Assembly: GCA_003354055.1 (NCBI GenBank) | Contig: PIVQ01000528.1 | Coordinates: forward strand, 1 to 5,395 | Direction of reading: 5' to 3' | Source of the DNA: Desulfobacteraceae bacterium | GTDB lineage: Bacteria; Desulfobacterota; Desulfobacteria; Desulfobacterales; Desulfobacteraceae | Length of the DNA stretch: 5,395 bases | Shown here: positions 4,544 through 5,395 of the stretch, in pieces | Layout: the number at the start of each line of letters is the position of its first letter | Position numbering within the stretch: the first letter of the stretch is position 1 | Translations under genes and position numbers: made by a program | Notes under the pieces: model-generated | What the model saw: only the letters and a program-made list of their open reading frames with translations | What the model was told of the DNA's origin: nothing | Database searches by the model: none

Positions 4544-5395
4544 ATACAACCACAGCTAAAAAGTCAAATATAAAGGTTATCACCGGAAACGGGGCAGCAG
4601 CCATCGGCGCAAAACTGGCCCGGCCGGATGTGGTGGCAGCCTATCCAATAACCCCCCAGACCGAAGTTATCGAGCAGATCTCCACCTTCCATGCAAATGC
4701 CGAAATGGATTGCGAACTCATCACCGTGGAAGGGGAAAACTCCGCCATGAATTCAGTGATGGCAGCTTCTCTGGCAGGAGGTCGGGTCTTTACCGCCTCT
4801 TCCTCCTGGGGTCTTGTCTTCATGTACGATGCCGTTCTGGCCGTTGCAGGTGCAAGGGCGCCGGTGGTCATGGTAAATGTGAACCGGGAAACCCCGGGCA
4901 TCATTGCCGTGTCATCAGGTCAGCAGGACATGATCTCTACCCGGGACAGCGGATGGATTTTTCTGATAGCGGAAACCTGCCAGGAGGTTCTGGACCTGGT
5001 GCTCCAGGCCTACCGTCTGGCAGAGGATTATGATATCCAGTTGCCGGTTATGGTCCATTACGACGGGTTTTATCTCTCCTACCTGTCCGAAGGGGTGGAT
5101 GTACCTGATCAGGAAGATGCAGACAAGTTTTTATCCGTCCTGGAAGACCAGCCCAACCGCACCATTCTGACACCCGGCGGAAAACTCGGGGTCGGGTCCC
5201 ACGGTATCCTCGGCGGCTATCTTGAACTGCGGCACAAGCATGTACAGGCCATGGAGCGGTCCAAAGCCAAATTCGAAGAGATTGATCAGGAGTTTGAGGC
5301 CATATTCGGACGGACCTGGGGCGGGCAGCTTGAACTCTACCGCACCGAAGATGCGGATATGGTCCTGGTGGGATCCGGTTCCATGTGCGGCACCA
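4540..5395 (+). CDS. porA: 2-oxoacid:ferredoxin oxidoreductase, alpha subunit (3' truncated by window edge)
   Basis: The alpha subunit provides the pyrimidine-binding side of the thiamine diphosphate site and, with beta, oxidatively decarboxylates a 2-oxoacid to its acyl-CoA, reducing ferredoxin. 285 residues are visible, with no stop before the edge; the family runs to roughly 390-420 in four-subunit enzymes. Motifs are GNGAAAIGAKLARP (16-29), YPITPQTEVIE (35-45), VEGENSAM (63-70, where Glu64 probably contacts thiamine), FTASSSWGLVFMYD (84-97) and VNVNRETPGI (112-121, Arg116 probably binding the substrate carboxylate), then YDGFYLSYLSEG. The VGSGSMCGT at the right edge begins domain II. GAGGAGGA (4523-4530) inside porD is an excellent ribosome site nine bases from the ATG. 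The loop after NRETPGI differs from classical pyruvate enzymes, so the symbol porA is by family: a branched-chain, aryl (phenylglyoxylate-like) or other 2-oxoacid substrate is possible. Confidence 0.9.
   Translation, partial: MNTTTAKKSNIKVITGNGAAAIGAKLARPDVVAAYPITPQTEVIEQISTFHANAEMDCELITVEGENSAMNSVMAASLAGGRVFTASSSWGLVFMYDAVLAVAGARAPVVMVNVNRETPGIIAVSSGQQDMISTRDSGWIFLIAETCQEVLDLVLQAYRLAEDYDIQLPVMVHYDGFYLSYLSEGVDVPDQEDADKFLSVLEDQPNRTILTPGGKLGVGSHGILGGYLELRHKHVQAMERSKAKFEEIDQEFEAIFGRTWGGQLELYRTEDADMVLVGSGSMCGT

Noticed and set aside
4710..5033. Open frame in an alternative plus-strand frame inside the alpha subunit gene.
   Set aside because: It is a shadow frame: Arg/Gly-rich product without family features, fully inside a well-supported coding sequence.

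Overview
The window is bacterial DNA carrying parts of two plus-strand energy-metabolism operons separated by a 745-base intergenic stretch. An electron transfer flavoprotein (ETF) pair next to a fused cytochrome b / HdrD-like Fe-S oxidoreductase, followed by a four-subunit-type 2-oxoacid:ferredoxin oxidoreductase (delta then alpha), suggests an anaerobic Desulfobacterota species, most likely a Desulfobacterales-type sulfate reducer or a relative that oxidises fatty or aromatic acids. This placement is an inference from gene content; no marker gene is present.

Bases 1-3510: the 3' half of etfB, complete etfA, and a 702-residue membrane Fe-S oxidoreductase of the ETF:menaquinone oxidoreductase type. 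The genes are 15 and 24 bases apart and look like one operon. The expected flow is acyl-CoA dehydrogenase (outside the window) to EtfAB, then to the Fe-S clusters and heme b of the membrane protein, then to menaquinone.

Bases 3509-4255: an unusually structured non-coding stretch. It begins with a ~100-base near-perfect inverted repeat that overlaps the stop codon of the Fe-S oxidoreductase gene (terminator or MITE-like). It continues with a GC-rich hairpin, a 20-base perfect-arm palindrome resembling a MarR-type operator, further small palindromes and AT-rich promoter-like DNA. Next is a compact unit (about 3900-4138) that ends in a terminator-like hairpin. This unit can be read either as a 59-codon small gene with a plausible ribosome binding site or as a structured RNA: it has a 13-bp long-range stem, a competing GNRA-loop hairpin, and a potential pseudoknot that would hide the ribosome binding site. 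This is the least explained and most interesting part. A pair of 13-base near-identical direct repeats 33 bases apart lies just before the next operon.

Bases 4256-5395: a complete delta subunit (two [4Fe-4S] clusters) and the first 285 residues of the alpha subunit of a 2-oxoacid:ferredoxin oxidoreductase, overlapping by ATGA. The substrate is not certain: the alpha subunit departs from classical pyruvate enzymes in the loop after its Asn-Arg motif. Beta and gamma subunits are expected beyond the right edge.
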